NCBI GenBank assembly: GCA_046290215.1
Contig: JBKAGC010000007.1
Location: 1 to 41,850, forward strand
Reading direction: 5' to 3'
From: JAHRVQ01 sp046290215
GTDB lineage: Bacteria; Pseudomonadota; Gammaproteobacteria; Pseudomonadales; Azotimanducaceae
DNA: 41,850 nucleotides
Position numbers and translations under genes: made by a program. The first letter of the stretch is position 1, and each line of letters begins with the position of its first letter. Shown in pieces: positions 39,876-41,850 of this stretch. The notes beneath the pieces were generated by a model. That model was given only the letters and a program-made list of their open reading frames with translations. It did no database searches and was not told where the DNA came from.

Positions 39876-40481
39876 ATGGCGCAAGCTCGCCCCACTCGAA
39901 AACGTCGCAACCCAGAGGAAGCCAGGCAGCTGATCCTTGCCAGTGCGCAAAAAAGATTGATCGAATTCGGCATCCGCGGCTTGACTGTGAAAGACATCGC
40001 TGCCGAAACCCAAATTAATCATGGCACCTTGCTCCATCACTTTGGTAGTGCCGAGGGTATGCGCAATGCCTTGTTGGAAAAGATGACTTCTGAGCTCATT
40101 GCAGCCATGGGCGAGGTAATTAGCACTCAACCGGCGCCGCAAGACAGCGTCGCAAAACTTTTTGAGCTCATGAACGAAACCGGCCACATCAAGCTCCTCG
40201 CCTGGCGAGCCATGGAGGAACAAAAGTCTACCCCAAAAGCGCACGGGGATAATGCCGTTGGGTTAGGTAACCTAATTCAGCGCCTTACCGCAGAACTTAG
40301 CGATCACGATCAAGCGCGGGCCCGCAACATGGTGCAATTGGTGGTATCAGCCGCGGTGGGATGGGGTATTTGCGCGGATGGCTTCCAAAGCCTATTTGGC
40401 GTTACACCCACCCAACAAGAGGCTTTCCCTTCGTGGGTGGGTGAACAAATGGCCAGACTAGCCGTTACTGATTCGGATTAA
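39876..40481 (+). CDS. TetR/AcrR family transcriptional regulator
   Basis: DNA-binding repressor of 201 aa. Seen: N-terminal helix-turn-helix region AQKRLIEFGIRGLTVKDIAAETQINHGTLLHHFGS (in parts: TVKDIAAETQINHGTLLHHF), the TetR signature, then an all-helical ligand domain. A basic N-terminal tail (ARPTRKRRNPE) may add DNA contacts. It is divergent from the Coq4-like gene, with tandem dyads between them, implying autoregulation and control of that gene. Its 3' end overlaps the convergent dehydrogenase gene by 17 bp. Ligand unknown, perhaps a fatty acyl or quinone-like compound. Confidence 0.92.
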   Translation: MAQARPTRKRRNPEEARQLILASAQKRLIEFGIRGLTVKDIAAETQINHGTLLHHFGSAEGMRNALLEKMTSELIAAMGEVISTQPAPQDSVAKLFELMNETGHIKLLAWRAMEEQKSTPKAHGDNAVGLGNLIQRLTAELSDHDQARARNMVQLVVSAAVGWGICADGFQSLFGVTPTQQEAFPSWVGEQMARLAVTDSD

Positions 40482-41586
40482 TCAGGTACTTTTCGCCAGT
40501 GGCTTGTTTCGCATAAGCCTTGATTGACTCAGGCGCTAGCACCTCCGCGAGGGATACAGTGCTGGTGTAAGAGCTGGCGAAGGTCGTATTGATCTCGTCG
40601 GCCACCCGCTGGCGCAACTCGCCGAAACGCTCCATGCCAATCCGGCTAATAAACGGCGTTAACAACCAGCCACCAAGGCCCCAGGACATACCAAATGACC
40701 GATTCAAGACCGTGGGTGAACGATCTAATCCACCATAGATGTAAACCTGCTTGAATACGTTAGAACCATACCGGCTGTACTCCGCGGCACTCTTGTTGGC
40801 GGCAATTTCAATGGCTGTGAGTATCTGCCCCGCCAGCTTACCACCACCCGTCGCGTCAAAGCCGAGGGTCGCATTAGTAGCAACCAGGGCGTCCACCAGG
40901 TCATCCATAAATGACTCGCTGCTGGAATTACAAACATACTCAGCACCCAGGCTCTTTAGTAAATCCACTTGCTCTTGCTTGCGCACAATATTCACCAGCG
41001 GCACGCCATCGTCCTTACAAATCTTCACCAGCATCTGACCAAGATTGGAGGCTGCCGCGGTGTGGATTAAACCCTTGTGGTTTTCAAGGCGCATGGTTTC
41101 AACCATACCTAGCGCCGTGAGCGGATTGACAAAACAAGAGGCAGCCTGTTCTGCTGTAGTACCGTCATGCATTACCAGACAGTTAGACGCGGGCACCACA
41201 CGATACTGCGAGTACATAGCACCGCCAGCCACACCCACAACCTTACCCATGAGTGCTTCTGCACCAGCACCTGCCGCTACAACTTCACCGGCGCCTTCAT
41301 TACCCACCGGTAGTGACTCGCCAACCCGGGCACTGAGCATTTTTAACATGCCATCGGGGATATCCATGGTAACCACGGCATCCTCACCACTGCCTGCCAC
41401 ACTCATGCTTGCCACATCGGCGGGACCGATGAGCAAACCTAAATCAGAAGGGTTGATCGGTGAAGCATCCACGCGCAGCAACACCTCGCCATCACCTGGC
41501 ACTGGCATGGGAACGGACTCAATGTAGATCTTCAATTTGCCGTCTTCAGTGACTTCACTACGAATTTCTTTAGATGTCTCGGTCAT
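40465..41586 (-). CDS. zinc-binding-dehydrogenase / MDR family oxidoreductase
   Basis: Medium-chain dehydrogenase/reductase of 373 aa. Seen: N-terminal GroES-like part with PVPGDGEVLLRVDASPINPSDL, VGNEGAGEVVAAG, and a Rossmann part with LIHTAAASNLGQMLVKIC (nucleotide-binding, variant of AxxxVG) and GFDATGGGKLAGQIL. It lacks the Cys cluster of structural zinc sites, so it is nearer quinone oxidoreductases and enoyl reductases. It is co-directional with the FKBP gene 10 bp upstream. Confidence 0.85.
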   Translation of the reverse strand: MTETSKEIRSEVTEDGKLKIYIESVPMPVPGDGEVLLRVDASPINPSDLGLLIGPADVASMSVAGSGEDAVVTMDIPDGMLKMLSARVGESLPVGNEGAGEVVAAGAGAEALMGKVVGVAGGAMYSQYRVVPASNCLVMHDGTTAEQAASCFVNPLTALGMVETMRLENHKGLIHTAAASNLGQMLVKICKDDGVPLVNIVRKQEQVDLLKSLGAEYVCNSSSESFMDDLVDALVATNATLGFDATGGGKLAGQILTAIEIAANKSAAEYSRYGSNVFKQVYIYGGLDRSPTVLNRSFGMSWGLGGWLLTPFISRIGMERFGELRQRVADEINTTFASSYTSTVSLAEVLAPESIKAYAKQATGEKYLINPNQ

Positions 41587-41596
41587 TTACTTGCTC

Positions 41597-41800
41597 CTAC
41601 TTCACTTCAATCAGTTCAATATCAAAAATCAGCGCACTATTCCCTGGTATAACGCCACCAGCGCCGGATTCCCCATAGGCTAATTCAGGCGGAATATAGA
41701 GTACCCATTTGTCCCCTTCCTGCATCATTAACAACGCCTCAGTCCAACCTTTGATCACGCCGCCAACAGGAATGCTAAGGGGTTCGCCACGAGCATAGGA
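41597..41800 (-). CDS. FKBP-type peptidyl-prolyl isomerase, C-terminal part only
   Basis: Reading the minus strand from 41800 gives SYARGEPLSIPVGGVIKGW, then EALLMMQEGDKWVLYIPPE, LAYGESGAGGVIPGNS and ALIFDIELIEVK with a TAG stop at 41597-41599. This is the end of an FKBP domain (conserved VIKGW, YIPPELAYG and IPxNxxLxFxxEL). About 68 codons are visible. Beyond 41800 the sequence turns back on itself, so the 5' part of the gene is missing. Likely a periplasmic or cytoplasmic folding helper. It is 10 bp upstream of the MDR dehydrogenase. Confidence 0.85.
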   Translation of the reverse strand, partial: SYARGEPLSIPVGGVIKGWTEALLMMQEGDKWVLYIPPELAYGESGAGGVIPGNSALIFDIELIEVK

Positions 41801-41850
41801 CGAATGGGTACTCTATATTCCGCCTGAATTAGCCTATGGGGAATCCGGCG
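41662..41850. repeat. 48-bp perfect inverted repeat at the window end (fold-back)
   Basis: Bases 41662-41709 and 41803-41850 are exact reverse complements (48 bp) separated by 93 bp. Both arms encode the same FKBP segment (DKWVLYIPPELAYGE...), once on each strand. A duplicated, inverted piece of coding sequence at the very edge is best explained as an assembly or amplification chimera. Confidence 0.85.

Noticed and set aside
1..41850. CRISPR array, transposon, prophage, tRNA or rRNA
   Set aside because: No regular spaced repeats, transposase or integrase motifs, or tRNA/rRNA-like sequence were recognised while reading; a tRNA scan was not run.

Overview
The window looks like chromosomal DNA from a Gram-negative gammaproteobacterium, probably an aerobic aquatic heterotroph. 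This is inferred from gene content (Coq4-like protein, YfiR, TolB/TPR protein, FemAB-type glycan gene, many fatty-acid-type enzymes) and from roughly balanced base composition judged by eye; no rRNA marker is present. Genes are densely packed. I see no tRNA, rRNA, CRISPR array, transposase or phage gene. The right edge is a 48-bp fold-back of its own sequence, which suggests that the window ends at an assembled contig end.

Layout. 1-1.7 kb: a lactonase and a KDPG aldolase (Entner-Doudoroff type). 1.8-3.5 kb: a long aromatic amino acid hydroxylase with TyrR-like half-sites upstream. 3.4-6.9 kb: a C39-peptidase ABC exporter and its HlyD adaptor, with a small uncharacterised gene upstream. 7.4-8.8 kb: a phosphohexomutase. 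8.9-9.5 kb: a secreted beta-repeat protein. 9.6-14.1 kb: a surface-glycan module (glycosyltransferase, flippase-like membrane protein, methyltransferase, FemAB-like protein, polysaccharide deacetylase). 14.1-22.5 kb: a long leftward run with a frameshifted FAD monooxygenase, a 7TM-DISM protein with a degenerate kinase domain, isocitrate dehydrogenase, acyl-CoA synthetase, acyl-CoA dehydrogenase, Nudix hydrolase and MAPEG protein. It continues to 24.4 kb with a PhyH dioxygenase and an LLM oxidoreductase.

24.7-27.2 kb holds what I consider the most interesting locus: YfiR, a membrane sensor whose periplasmic part resembles the CHASE8 domain of YfiN but which ends in a chemoreceptor signalling domain instead of GGDEF, and a small secreted protein built of three 15-residue repeats. 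It ends in a large hairpin. 27.3-30.6 kb: two thioesterase-like genes (the first frameshifted), a serine-hydrolase homologue lacking its nucleophile, and an SDR enzyme. 30.7-34.9 kb: small lipoprotein and membrane genes, then a leftward set of DUF4097-like protein, TolB/TPR membrane protein and lipoprotein. 35-37.1 kb: a cupin and a thin [2Fe-2S] ferredoxin, divergent from an amidohydrolase. 37.1-38.9 kb: an rRNA-type methyltransferase and a Bax-like glucosaminidase. 39.1-41.6 kb: a Coq4-like gene divergent from a TetR regulator across two dyad operators, then an MDR dehydrogenase and the end of an FKBP isomerase.

Three genes (FAD monooxygenase, first thioesterase, TolB/TPR C-terminus) carry single-base indels next to otherwise well conserved sequence. 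Together with the fold-back end, this points to assembly or read error at least as much as to real gene decay.
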